From NCBI GenBank assembly GCA_958510875.1, contig OY294067.1, positions 138,167,726 to 138,231,725 of the forward strand: a stretch of DNA of 64,000 nucleotides, given 5' to 3'. Shown here piece by piece: positions 32,805 to 45,200 of this stretch. The position numbers and the translations under genes were made by a program. Each line of letters starts with the position of its first letter. The stretch's first letter is position 1. The stretch is from Endomychus coccineus (taxonomy: Eukaryota; Arthropoda; Insecta; Coleoptera; Endomychidae). The notes beneath the pieces were generated by a model. That model did not search any database, had not been told where the DNA came from, and was given only the letters and a program-made list of their open reading frames with translations.

Positions 32805-34930
32805 GCCCTAATTGTCTAGATTCTGAATCTGTAAATTGTATAAAATCTAACACTGTCACACAATTACCGGGTACTCCATGGATAGCTAATACCAGGGCGG
32901 GTGTTATGATAGAATAAACTCAATTAGAGTAATTAACCGGAAAAGAATCATAAAATCTGATATCGTACAATCGGAGAAAACTAGTGCAAAACAATATTTT
33001 CCGAACCAACCGAATATATCATAGTGTGATTTGAACATTCCATTTATTACTGTTGCTATCTAAAATTTACCGAATACTGCTCATTACGCTAGGAACAGTT
33101 TGATTCGTATTGTTCCGCAAATTGATCATTCTGAATCATTTGTCAACCGATTCCGTACCGCAGAATTGAATTTAAATACCAAACACGTCGTAAAGTAGAT
33201 ATGTTGAAAGAGTTTTCATATACCGTTTGAGCATCATTACATTTTCCGTCTGGGTGAATTTTCATAAAATAGTACCGTTCAATTGCATTTATATTGATTA
33301 TTCTGGAAGTGTACTTGTTATATTTATCATATATTTCAATATTTGGAATTCCCCGTTTTATTAAATTATTTATGCTCCATCTTCAAACGAGCTGAGTTTT
33401 AACCAGGTATCAATTGTAAATTGGACTCTGGTTATACTTCACTGTAGCTACCCTAGGGACAAGGCTATCTATAGATAGCAGAGTGACAAACCTTGTGGTG
33501 AAGACCCTAGCAGAAGTCTTCAAAAAGGAGTAAACCTTTGGGAAAAATCTGGCGCTCGAGGATTTGTAGCTTACGCAGTAAGCAATATACCGAAAAGTCG
33601 CAAGGTACACGTCATAACACTTGCCTTGGTTCACTTTAATCAAAATTGAATAAGTCCCGACTGGAAACTTATTCATAGAGAACTCAAAATTACTCTTGAA
33701 GTACATGTAAAGACCTTCAAACTATTTTTTGAGTCGTTATCAAGAGAAATAACGGAATTATGACGAGAATAAGATCAGTCACGCGCAGTTTTCAAGCATA
33801 AAACCATAATGAAGTTTATAGTATTTTCATCAGTAGCTATAAGTTGAAAAAAATCAATTTGTAATTGCTCTCATTGAAGTATTATCAATGTGCTCAAGAA
33901 ATGTGGCCGGTATAGAATGTATAATTTTGATAAAGGAAACGATTATTCTCAAAGATAGTTATAGCAATAGCTATCAAATTACAAAAGCCCAAAAATTTGA
34001 ATCAGGTTTTTGAAGACTTTTTGGTTTTTTTCATAATTCTACTATGGAAGTCAACTGAGATATAAACGTTAGAAGTTGGTGATACGGTGAGACAACAACT
34101 ATTTTCGGAGTCGTTGGGCTTGAATCTTGTAAAATGAATTCCGTACGAAGTTCAAACTCACCACATGTTTTGTAGCTCTTAAAATTCTTTGCAAATTGAG
34201 AGTCCAATAGCCTAAGAATCACGATATATGTTGAAAAAAACAACGGTCAGTTTGGTTAATTCCATAAAAAAATAGAATAATGAAGGAATAACTATTTGTT
34301 GTATTGTAATGGAAATGTAATAAGGGTATATATTCAAGTTCTAAATTAGGTAAATTGCAAACATTACTCTTGCTTACATGCTCAACAATTTATATAATGA
34401 GGTTGATATAACATATAACGTTAACCACATGTGTAATAAGCAATCAGAATCAATAATCATTAGAAGTTAACGATGTCATAAATCATGATTAACCAGTGAT
34501 GAATTACTTCTTAGTTATGAAACGTTATCTATATGTGTAAGTGTTTTCCAATAAACCGATAAAACCTACGATGATATAATTTGCATCTTACCACACCACC
34601 ATCAATTATAACCTCTACAGAACCTGGCACCTGGCAGTCATGGGTTTTATATGGCGATACCATTGCTATAACTTCACAGATTAATATAAAATATACGACT
34701 GAAGAAACAGTTATGTATTCTCTCTTGAAGTTTGATATTGGCCAATAGATGACACTACAGTTAACACCCTGTTCTAAAAGAACAAGAAAACTTTTACAAA
34801 TTATTAGTTCGTTCCAAACCCAATGTCCCGAAACATAATTAACATTACGAATCTATTAGGGATTCTAATTCATAGTTTTATATCTCTCTTGGTTTTATGA
34901 ACGTAATTTTCAATGCTCCTCTATAGGGTT
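32805..34930. other. Unassigned stretch
   Basis: At 33410-33706 both strands carry open frames. The plus reading (GVNLWEKSGARGFVAYAVSN) looks somewhat protein-like, but I recognise no family. The rest is AT-rich without supported features. Confidence 0.35.
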
Positions 34931-34939
34931 CATGTGTAT

Positions 34940-35575
34940 TCAAATTAAAAAAAAAGAGTCTGATTGGATGCAATTGACATCATGAATGGCACTAAGCCCA
35001 AAACACGCGCATAAAGTTCTTCAGAACCTAATGTGTTTACTGAACTACGTAATGTACAGGAATGACATGCAAGTAGGCTTTTTAAGGGAATCGAAAATGT
35101 TTTCACTAGTAAGTTTGATATTCTGTTGAGTACTGTATCCGATCTAGAATAAAAAAATGTAACTCCAACCGTATCTAAGCTGGAATGACAAATCATAGAC
35201 TTTAATGAGAATTATACTGAAAATAATTATATAACAATAAAAATAAAGTGTGATCAATTTCCAAAAACCTGTTGTTACAAACGAAAAAAACTCAAACAAA
35301 GACTATTGTGCTGACAAACCGAATGATGTATTGTATGGATCTAAAGTTGCTGCCACCACACATCTGGACACCGTTCTCAGCGGTTCCAAAACAAATATGG
35401 GAGATGATTTTTCAGTCGTCAGTGCGAACCAAACTGAAAACTCGATGTTCTCATAATTGGAGAAGCAGAAAGACATGGTTGTACGTGGGCAGAATCAAAA
35501 ACAAGGATTCAACAAGTGATTTGGTAGTTATATCTTCCTTCCCAATAAAGATTTTTCAGTATCAAAATTAGAATC
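34940..35575 (+). pseudogene. CR1/Daphne-like LINE (family B), ORF1 fragment
   Basis: A helix-forming stretch (NVFTSKFDILLSTVSDLE) resembles the ORF1 coiled coil. After several breaks, a frame reads NWRSRKTWLYVGRIKNKDST and SDLVV, like the k.WLyVgRi......e.v..yl block of ORF1 proteins in such LINEs. The endonuclease and RT of the same element follow in order downstream. Confidence 0.6.
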
Positions 35576-35939
35576 GATCTCAAGCCCAGTTTTTCAATTG
35601 GCAGCTTCATTGCATCTGCTTAATATTTTATCAAAATCTGAATTTTGGCCTCTACAAGTATGTATGCGTAAAAAACAGGGACGCTGAATTACCAATCCAG
35701 GGAATACATCGAAACGTTCGATCATCAGGCAATTGTATTGATAAAATTGAACCTTCATGCCATGAGGCCTCAAAGTCGCCACATTTTCCATGCGTTAGTG
35801 AACACTGGATATGCGAAGTTCAAATTTTTAAATGCTTCATCTAAAGTATTACCTAATATCTAGTTATTGCCGTTCATCTGGACAGCAGGGAGGATCTGTA
35901 GTGTTCTGTCTACCTAGCCTCAATGCTATGTCGCGTCCA

Positions 35940-36560
35940 GACATTGTGGAGGTTTCAATAAAGTTCCTTTTTCATGTGCGGAATTTGTATTAAATTTCAC
36001 GAAATAGGTCACCGTGGCTATATATGGCCCCCATTATCAAGTTTCAACGAGTTTCACACCAGTTTAGAATATATACTGTCTCAGACAATGAATGAAAGCA
36101 AAACATTTATAGATTTTAATATAGACTTCATATGGGCTATTATGAACGTAACAAATTGTCAAATTTCCCAGATTTGCCGAAGACGGAAACATAATCGTAG
36201 GTGTTGCCTGAACGGTTTTTCAGCTTGTTCTTAAATTTATAAGCGAGTTGTAACTGAAATTTAGAAAACAAAGTATCAAATTTATTGATTAATATCATAT
36301 AATATCATACACCCTGTCAATCAAATTACTCGTGAAACTTCTACATCCATACCCTGCATCGATAACATCTTTGTTAATAAATATTTAAAACAGGGTACTA
36401 AAGTAATTGCTAGCGGCATATCAGACCACTATGGTTAACTGATATCGCTTTCAACTAACTCCTCTGAAAATTTTGACAAAAATTGTATTATTACTACCAG
36501 ATGTTACACTAGCTACGATTTCAAGGAATCAGTGTTCATGACGTCATGAAGTTAATGACA
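35940..36560 (+). pseudogene. Family B LINE, AP-endonuclease fragment
   Basis: The first piece, YIWPPLSSFNEFHTSLEYIL then SQTMNESKTFIDFNID, is the block Y.PP.s....F...le.il.......GDFNID of LINE apurinic endonucleases. A second piece, DNIFVNKYLKQGTKVIASGI then SDHYG, ends in the conserved catalytic SDH (36421-36429). This nuclease nicks the target for reverse transcription. The pieces are separated by stops and frame changes. Confidence 0.75.
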
Positions 36561-36589
36561 TATTCTCATATGTTCTCTCAACGGAATTC

Positions 36590-37743
36590 AAGAAATCCTT
36601 CTCTCTCAAAAATAACAAAGTAAATAATGATAATTGGTTAACTCCGAAATTATCAACTTTAAAATGCATGTTAGCTGTCTAAATCATGGCAAACGTAAAT
36701 GACGATTTCAAAGATCTATTTACTATTTATAAACAGTGTTATTACAAAGAACTAAATATGGCAAAGAGCCAATATTTCAACAATAAAATCGCTAACAGTG
36801 TAAATAAACACAAATGTACATGATATATTATCAATCAATCAATTGGCGCGTCTACCTCTGGTGCTATCAAGTTTCCGGAAATTGAAAGCCCATAGGCGCT
36901 AGCAAAATACTTGTGAAGTAGCATTTCTTGAGAATACCCGTCAATTGTGCCAATGATACTTATCCCGGTTTCTAAACATCTACTGATCGAGGATGCAGCT
37001 ACCATGTACCTAACCAAGATTTACATATAATTTTCAAATAATAACTCAATTATGAACACCGACAAAACTTGTGTTGTTTCCAGAGCATACCATACCAAAA
37101 CAACATTACTTCTCCGGAACATATATTTGAAAATAGAATCTGGGTATAGTATTCGATCAGCATATGTCCTTCGTCTCGCAGGAGAATGACTATGTGCATT
37201 CTAGGCGGAGCATGCGCATTACGCATTATATTACGACACCTAAATATTGAGGTAGCCGAGGCTGTTTGCTATGGGTAGATTTTCTCCACTTTTAAATAAT
37301 ATGACATTATCTTCTGGGGCAGAGTACTGATGTAGATAAAGTATTCATTGGTCAAACACATTCGCAGGATGGTTTAAAAGTAGGTCAGTCAATCATGCGG
37401 GGTCTATTTCAAAAAACATAACATTTTGACGTTACATGCATTATATATACATAATGAAATGCATAATTTTCTTAAAAAACAATCCAAATTGCTTCATACA
37501 TACATAAATACATTTATTTGTAACAGTAGAAATAAAAATTTGTACGTTTTTCCCAAACACCGTCTGGCCAAGACCGAAAAAGGTCCTGAATATAATGATA
37601 TTGAGTTTCATAATGCCTTGCCGGAGTACCTCTTATCAAGAGTTTCTAAATTTAAAAATGAATTCAGAATGATACTAAAATCTCCATCGAGTAATATAGT
37701 TAGAGAAAGTTTTATGATTGCATCAGAGCAGTTATATATTTAA
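36590..37743 (+). pseudogene. Family B LINE, RT fragments and C-terminus
   Basis: The linker between nuclease and RT reads NNKVNNDNWLTPKLSTLKCM, then FTIYKQCYYKELNMAKSQYF and NNKIANSVNKHK. The central RT with the catalytic box is deleted. Near 37055-37080 NTDKTCVVS matches the block just after the box (LN..KT...). The C-terminal frame at 37426-37743 reads TLHALYIHNEMHNFLKK, NSRNKNLYVFPKHRLAKTEK, GPEYNDIEFHNALPEYLL, the typical last block of this clade. The element is deleted internally but its order is intact. Confidence 0.75.
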
Positions 37744-38870
37744 TTAATGTTATTATGCACAAACCATGCTTTTCATCTGTTCCTACTTATGTTGTAAAAA
37801 TGTTTTCAACTATCATTTATTTAGTTATTCATTTTCTTATACTCGATTAGATATGGTTCGTTTTAGTCTTTACTTCATTTGTTTAATAACTGATAACATG
37901 TGATACATTACATGTTCTTTGCACTCTACAAAATTATTATAATGTTGTATTATAATTACTCCGTATTAATAGATTTATCTATCTATATATTGGTCGCCAT
38001 GGATTTATCGCCAATAATATCCAGGTTAGCATGAATTCAACCAAAACAACTCATTTATTAACAATTGACTAATTTAATGATCAACTAAGAATGCAACTGA
38101 ATATGGTCTCGTATTCGATATCGAGAATTTTCTTGAATCTCAGATAACTCTCCTGATTTCAAAAACTAGAATTTTTCGAATAACAATTAATAGCCTTAAA
38201 ATGAACAATCATCCGAAAAATCTTCTCGAGACAAAATATAAATTTTTGATACTCATGTTCCATGTTCTACTTTTGACTGGAATTAATCTGCGGTCTAGGT
38301 GTTTATTTGTTGGAAAATTCTTCGTATTGATTAGATTTTTATATTTATAAGACGCATGCTAAATTTAATGTAGGAATGGAGTCTAATCTGCTCTTTTGTT
38401 GGCCTTCTTGAATTTTAAATGATTCTTAACACCAACCCGATCAATTATTCCAAAACATTTCAAGCTTCAAGCAATGCTATATATCACCCTCACTTTTCAA
38501 TCCTTCTCACCGTTCCTGAACCTACAGATGGCGTATGTTGACTAATCTAACCATGATTGTGAAACGATCCATTAGAAACTTTCTGAAGTTATAGAGTAAA
38601 ACTCAAATTTACACAAAAACATTCATTGTTCTTTTGAACAATGACCCTATTCTACGATACTCTGACTTTACTCAACCTTTTAACCTCACTATCGGACGCT
38701 AGTCAATTTTCCATAGACTCTGTTCCATCTCAGGGACCAGCTGGCCGTGGTAGACCAATAGCTGATAGTCAATGAAACAAATGGAACACTGACAAGATGG
38801 CGACTTAAACTTAATGAATTCGGTTACATCATCCTCTCAGAAAACAATGCCGATGAATTAAGTCGAATGA
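37744..38870. other. Unassigned AT-rich stretch
   Basis: I see no supported features. The first part is probably 3' untranslated sequence of the preceding LINE. Confidence 0.4.
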
Positions 38871-38879
38871 AAATTTATG

Positions 38880-40870
38880 AAATGAATATCTAAATGTAGA
38901 AATGCTTAGACAAAAAGAACACACCTTAGAGTTACAAAACATAGACAGACAGCTTACCACAAAACAAAAGCTAAAGACAAATCGAGTCCTATATTAAAGT
39001 CCCACATTATAACAGCTGACAAGGGTATAGAAATTGATTTCATTAGAACGAAAATCATTTGGAGAGATCCTTACCTCATCATATCATGTAACTTTGTAGG
39101 GTACTACTCGCCGTGGCAACAACCCAGGTGGCTCAAGAAATTAAAATATCCAAGTTGGATTCGAATCCTGGTATCATACCCTACAGATTGATGGAAGCGG
39201 AATCAGAATCATCATTTTGATTTGAATTCTATAGAAAAGGTACAAATTAGAACGTTTGGTCTATTTTATGTAACTGAGAAGACGGCAACCGATATGATGA
39301 AAGCTATTGCCAATCTAAATCAGAATAACACACGTTGAATAAACAGATTTCATTAACTACCAAAATTAATGAAGATTATAATAGAAATTTGTCTCCTTTT
39401 AAACAAAATGGAAAAAATTAACACTCATGACCTAAATTAAACTATATTTGATCTACAAAATTATTTCTTGGCGGAAAATGCTCACGATCAGATCGGTGTA
39501 GTTAATATCATACATCAACTGTTGAACAATCCATAGAATGCCATCACTTTGCTAGACTTGAACTTACCCATATAGTATTCTGAAAATTGAAGATCTAGAT
39601 TTTATTGAACATCACCGTTCACCATCAACCTTTCTATTCGTACTATCATCTCTACTTTATACCTACCAATTCCAATGAAACATCATCTGGCTAAGGAAGG
39701 TGACCACTAACTATCAATACGAAGACAGCGAATACCGAAATACCCTTCCAATGTATTATTGTGGCAATGGAAAATCGCTCAAATAAGCACAGCAAACAGA
39801 CTTTCCCTGTCAACTGCTTTATTTGGGGAATTTGCATAGAACAACATGTGAACCAATTCCAGTTTCCAGTTGCAATTATAATTGAAGAAATTATCTACAT
39901 CATCCTCTACATCGCTATATTCTCTGACATACTACAATTCAAATCAACCTAACGAGACTTGAGGGCATCCACTTCATCGAAGTACATACCAGTTTCAGCC
40001 TTCAGAAGCTGAAAAATCTTTATACAAATGATTGGGTAACCTTCCCAAGACAATGCTACTACCACCCGTTCAAAGCAAAACAAGAATTACTTTTCCATAC
40101 CTCCAGGACTAACTACGCCGATTACAAAAGAAACAACAGGGAATTCAACAAGTGACCCTAAAGAACCAAAAAATTCAACCACATGTGAATTTTACCGTCG
40201 TCCTTATCTTATGAATATATGGAATTGCGCGTTTTTACAAACATGAAATTAACAATGTAGACACGATTTCGCCATCAACCAAACAAGCCACCGAACCACC
40301 CGATGATATTGAAGTTTTGGGAACGTCTAGACCATGTAGGCTGAGTATACGTTATTAAATTAATTTTATTGTCTTTTAGATTTTACAATAATTATTAGAA
40401 GCAATAATGCAAATTGCTTACTCATGAGATTGATGTAAACTGAACCTAGATTGTCTTGACGTTACCAAAATTGCACTACAAATCAACATTTGCAATATGA
40501 ACAGAATTCTATAAAAGCACAGATTGATCGATCATCAATTTTAAATTCACCAGTATATAGAACAAGTACCATAAATTATGCCAAAAATACGTTAATTGCA
40601 AATGGTTATTCTATTATATTATTCAATACAATTTAAAAAAACATGTATTCATAATTTCTATAATCCAAGAAACTGATATAAGCAAATCGAAGTTAAAAAT
40701 ATTCTAAAACCATATAACACAATAGTTGCTCATAAACAATGTAATAATCAAAATTATTTTTCAAGCTTGACAGTGAACCTCCCACAAATTGAGTATCTCA
40801 TCCGGTTCATGACATTCCTTGCGTAGTTTGTGGCTTACCATATATTGGAGAAAGTTCCTAATTACTTGAA
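38880..40870 (+). pseudogene. Very decayed possible jockey-type LINE
   Basis: Short plus-strand segments suggest an ORF1 and the start of an ORF2. SRTNYADYKRNNREFN near 40110 resembles the .HPAnYkGC.v.k block after jockey ORF1 zinc knuckles. INICNMNRIL near 40480 resembles the opening of ORF2 (l.i..wN.nGi). Every frame is interrupted and no block is strong alone, so this is tentative. Confidence 0.3.
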
Positions 40871-41245
40871 AAATTCATCTATAGCAATTCATGCAAATAA
40901 AATTCCAACAAAATGTTAAAATATTAAATATTGAATATAACACAAAAAATATTGATTCTTAGAAGTATTTACATCCAGAAGACTAATTGTATTAATAACA
41001 AATCAAATACATTATCATCAAGTATATAATATAATAATAATATTGCAAGTATTCAATGATTATATTCAAATTAACAAAGCCATCAACATTCTTATATTAA
41101 TATCATTATATGGAATTATAAAGCTAGAATGACCATAATTTCATTCAATTCATAATTAAAATTCCTATCTATGAATTTAACATAGGAACAATCATTAACG
41201 ATACTGTAAATTAATGCACATAGCCCACTGGTAATTACGATATAT
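40871..41245. other. Unassigned AT-rich stretch
   Basis: Extremely AT-rich, with no supported features. Confidence 0.4.
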
Positions 41246-41249
41246 TTAA

Positions 41250-41660
41250 GCAGAGATCAATAGATTTTCCATATCTTCCGATGTGCTAGTTAGAATGCTT
41301 TTTTAAAATCACCCACACCATTTCTACAGCATTCACACAATGATATGGACATAATTTCGAAACACTATGTTCCCATTCGGCAATTAATTCATCGATTATA
41401 TCTCTTTCGATTGTTTATCCCTAGAAAACATGCACATATAGATAAATACTACCAAAAGAAAGATGTTACATACTTGTTCAAAATCGATGGTATGCTGTTT
41501 TAGTGGCTTTAGTATTGTTGTGAAATGATACATTATCCATTAGGACAGTTTGCTTATATTTGGAAGCAAAGCTCTTCAACACATTCATGAATTTTCTCTT
41601 GGTTTTGAACCAGAAGTTCCGCTTCTGTCGTAAAATTATCATTTCACTACCGTCGCAGAA
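41250..41660 (-). pseudogene. Tc1/mariner-superfamily transposase fragment (YHC type)
   Basis: The minus strand reads FMNVLKSFASKYKQTVLMDN then VSFHNN, the second catalytic Asp block (v.MDNasyH). Further on comes IERDIIDELIAEWEHSVSKL then CPYHCVNAVEMVWVILKKH, the third block (rLPPYHC..NpIE..W...K). This pattern marks an insect lineage distinct from the mariner type at 12.8 and 42.9 kb. In the last block PP is changed to CP, and the expected NPIE reads NAVE. Stops interrupt the linker. Confidence 0.75.
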
Positions 41661-42720
41661 CTGAAATACTTTTAGTAGTACATACCCTCAGCTATTGTGC
41701 TTCTCACGCTCCGCTTATTTTGCCATCCTGCCAATAGTTCCAATTTAAATAGTTTCATCTAGAAATATGGCCTCTAAATCATTTTCTTCTCCTTATTTAT
41801 ATTCCCTCAAGATATAATCAATAATTCCATGACAACTCTGCGAGGATCACCTTTGGAAACCAATGTTACGCAAAATTTTTCATAACGGCTCAATGTTGCC
41901 TTTAAATTAATTGAATTGACAGGAAACAAATCAAGCACTGACGAAACATCGAAAATAATTGGCATATGTATAGGATATGCCAAAGTTGGAGCTCAAGGCA
42001 TACTAGGGCAAAAGTGAAAAAGATAATTAAATTCTGCATCTAGCACCGCAAATTGGCAATTGGAAGTAAGAACCTTGTCTGAATTTTTACCCATATTTTT
42101 GAACTGTTTCAAAGTCTTTACTGTTTTGAGTTACTTTAAAAACGAAATTCTCTATCGGTTTTCTGCTCAAAAGTTACAGGGCTACAAAGTCATAAAATGC
42201 CTCATTCGATAAACCAAACCAACATTAAATATTAGTTTTCCGTGAAAAACCATTGACAATTGCTTATAATAAATAATGATAACTTCTTGAACCTTGCAAC
42301 ATGTATCTACGTAACGGAAAAGTTATTGGTTTTTGGTGAAGCTCAACAAACTAGTAGAAGAGCTGTACCTAACAGTTGTATCACCATAAATATCTTGGAC
42401 GTCATTCCCGATGCGAAGGTATTTGTTAAACTGAAACGCTCTTTGGGACAAAAGCAATAAGATGCGTTTCCTTTCCGAAAAGGTAAAATCATTGCCACAA
42501 ATAATTGTCATAATAATATGGTTACCCGAATCTTGCAAAATATTTCAATCCTATTCCCAAAATCTCTATGAGGCAAGCATGTTGGGAATTGAATTGATAT
42601 TAACTACTATTAACTTCTGTACAGCGAATTTTTGAGAAATTGGTACCATGCTTTCAAATGGCACATTGTAGAACTTTTGAGTGAGCCCCATATGGAAAAA
42701 AGAACTAATTCCATCACCTA
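41661..42720. other. Unassigned stretch
   Basis: This may include upstream parts of the YHC-type transposase, but no block is convincing. TTACAGGGCTACAAAGTCA (42172-42190) recurs in inverted form near 47.68 kb, which hints at a shared repeat. Confidence 0.35.
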
Positions 42721-42904
42721 AATGATTGTTAATTCAGAAATTTCTGTCTAGTCCTTTACAACATATACTTTGCACGGATGAAAGACAGAACACCCAAAGC
42801 ACGTCAACGAAATTGGAAAACGAGTACTCTTGTGGTAAGGGCTTATTTTTGGCCATTTTGTTGGTATTTTCTTTTATGAAACGAGTCCCTAATTTCAGAA
42901 AGTA

Positions 42905-43120
42905 TTTGCAATTTCTAAGTGAACAACTATCACTCCTACTTGGGAACATTCCACAACAGCTTTGTGTCAACATGTGGTTCCAGAATGACGGAGCTCCTCC
43001 GCAAAGGGCACGAATTATATGGGAATAACTCACTTTGCAGATTATTGAGTCCGAAGTACGGACCGATACCATGGCCACTTATATCTCCAATAAACTTACA
43101 ATATTCCCTAGACAAGTAGA
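42905..43120 (+). pseudogene. Mariner-type transposase fragment (DGAPP box)
   Basis: The frame reads LSEQLSLLLGNIPQQLCVNM then WFQNDGAPPQRARIIWE, the second catalytic block of mariner-type transposases (..vWFQ.DGAPpH......), with the His replaced by Gln. A frameshift leads to LLSPKYGPIPWPLISPINLQ, the remnant of ..GR.GPi.WPPrSPDLnP, where the third Asp is lost. About 70 of an expected 350 residues remain. Confidence 0.8.
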
Positions 43121-43470
43121 CCTACCTGATCGGAAGAGCTAGAGTGCAGGAGGTTAGAAGATGATTTAGAATATGTACGTAAGTTAAAGGAGGTCATATC
43201 CCTTTCATAGAGATAGTTCTGTATTTCAACATAATCTCAGGTATAAGTTATGGTTCCTTCTATAAAAAATTTTCCATTAAATTTGTTAATAACATTTTCA
43301 ATCCACTTTAACTTTTCGTTCTACTGATTGTCAATTGTTATTCATGGAAAACTCGATTCATATGTTGTCAAAGCAAGTAGACGTGCTTCGATCGCTCCGA
43401 TACCTCATCGTTAATAACAAACTGAAACTAAATACTACGAAAACCATTAATTTGACAACCGAATCATATT
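43121..43470. other. Unassigned stretch before LINE ORF1
   Basis: I see no conserved frame beyond possible continuation of the transposase. It includes the likely leader of the LINE that follows. Confidence 0.35.
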
Positions 43471-43476
43471 CACTTA

Positions 43477-44100
43477 ATGGTTCTCAATTCAAAATCTGAA
43501 ATAACGACAAATCTAAAAACATCGCCGAGTGAAATAATTACCCAGGAAGACTTCATACATCAAATGATCGAAAACGTTAGTATAAATTTTGAAAAAAAAA
43601 TTCCTGCTACATTAGAGGATAATAAAATATTATTTGAAACAAAAATAAAGAAATTAGAAGAAAAATCCAACAATATTCTGGTAGGCAACATTCCAAAAAT
43701 TGGCAATTGAATAAGAATGGGAGATAGTAACAACAATATGGAACTTATGGACATTGACTCTAAAAACGTGGTAGAACACTACCGAATAGGCAAATTGGCA
43801 ACTAACAAACCCAGGCCCATATTCATCAAATTGCTAAGCTATGAGGATAAAATGCAGATTTTGAAAAACAGGAGAGAACTGAAGGGGAATGAAATTCATA
43901 TTAAGGAAGACCTGACTAAAGGCAAAATGGAGATCTTAACGTTGGCGGCTACAACATTTCATTTAGAAACGTCTGGAGCGTGAACGCCAAAATATTTGCA
44001 AGTGTAAATAGCAAAAGAATGGAATTCAGATCTACTGACTCTATAAATAAATTAATTGAATAAGCTACCGAAGATTTCTTAGCTCAAGTTTCTAGAATGA
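43477..44100 (+). pseudogene. CR1/Daphne-like LINE (family C), ORF1
   Basis: The first frame has a long charged helix (EDFIHQMIENVSINFEKKIP, then LFETKIKKLEEKSNNIL), as in ORF1 coiled coils. The second reads VVEHYRIGKLATNKPRPIFI, KLLSYEDKMQILKNRRELKG, NEIHIKEDLTKGKMEIL: the RIGK...RPRP....l....K..IL.nr..LKG..I.I.ED block of ORF1 RNA-binding domains. A shifted tail, NAKIFASVNSKRMEFR, is the expected end. At least two frame changes are present. Confidence 0.78.
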
Positions 44101-44399
44101 TCTATAAACAGAATTCAGGTTAGTCGAATATTGTTACTTTTCATTGTTCTTTTTGTACTGTTAAATACTGATATCGGAGTGAAGGAATATAATAATATTC
44201 GCTTATCAATAAATTGGGAAAATCATTTCTTTTTCCACTTTAGTATATATTTTAATTTTGATATTAAGATTGGAGATTCAAGTGATTACCTCCTATACGT
44301 AAATAATAATATGGCTCAAAGCGATTAGAATCGTATAATAAAGTAAACACATTTAAGATGAGGAGCTGTCATGAACTTAGTAGGTTTTACAGGGCTAGA

Positions 44400-45200
44400 T
44401 TCTGGAGTGAATAATTTTCATTTAAATATATGTAGTATTAATCATCTTGAGTGAAACTTGGAAAATTATAAATCTTCAGGACTATGGCTTAAAGAATTAC
44501 AGTCTCTGTTACAACATGTCAAAGATAAATCAAAACGATGGTGTAGCAATTTTCATTAACAATAAAATAATTCCAAAAATAGAAAACAAGAGATTACTAG
44601 CCTCAAACATGACCATATCAGAAATAAGTTTTCCATTAAATGGCTTAAGTTATAATATATTTGCAGCTGAAGGGTACCCCATGGATGCTATGACATTTAT
44701 TAACGACCCAGATGCATTTCTCTCTCTAAACGATAACAATTGCAATTTCAATATTCCAATGGCAGATATATGTAAACGTATTAAAATCAGACGAAGTCCG
44801 TAATTCGTATATAAATGCTTTCAGTTCACATGGTGATATATCATTTATCAATCGTAGTACACGAGAAAAACACAGATCAGTCAGAGTTGTTCAGATCATG
44901 CATTCATTAAAAAGAATTACTGCTCAAAATGCTTTAATATATACCCTATCATTTATAGAACGTGCATGAGAGATCACTATAGTGTTATTATAAATATCTG
45001 TAGTGACAAGGTCATTAAAACTCTTACTCAGAAATTTGAACAAATTGAGTTCCTTAATTATAAAAAATTAAACAAGATATTGCAAACTGAAACATGGGTG
45101 ATGTATACATTGCAAATGATACCAATAATGCATAAGAATTATTCCAAATAAACTAAGTTATCTAATAAAACAATGTACGCGATACAAAATTTTAAAATTG
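44400..45200 (+). pseudogene. Family C LINE, AP-endonuclease
   Basis: LSETWKIINLQDYGLKNYSL, NDGVAIFINNK and SNMTISEISFPL follow the AP-endonuclease order (lSETWl....., GGvaiyi, ...e.i.iei). Later DEVRNSYINAFSSHGDISFI and the terminal RDHYSVIIN follow. The last corresponds to the catalytic SDH.pi, with Ser replaced by Arg. Then QTETWVMY and DTNNA belong to the linker. Frame changes occur throughout. Confidence 0.75.

Noticed and set aside
33410..33706. 98-codon minus-strand frame
   Set aside because: No recognisable motif. The opposite strand looks equally or more protein-like, and neither could be assigned.
34945..35196. 83-codon minus-strand frame
   Set aside because: It overlaps antisense to the LINE ORF1 coiled-coil segment, whose downstream endonuclease and RT pieces fix the plus strand as coding.
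42734..43078. 114-codon minus-strand frame
   Set aside because: It is antisense to the mariner transposase block containing WFQNDGAPP.
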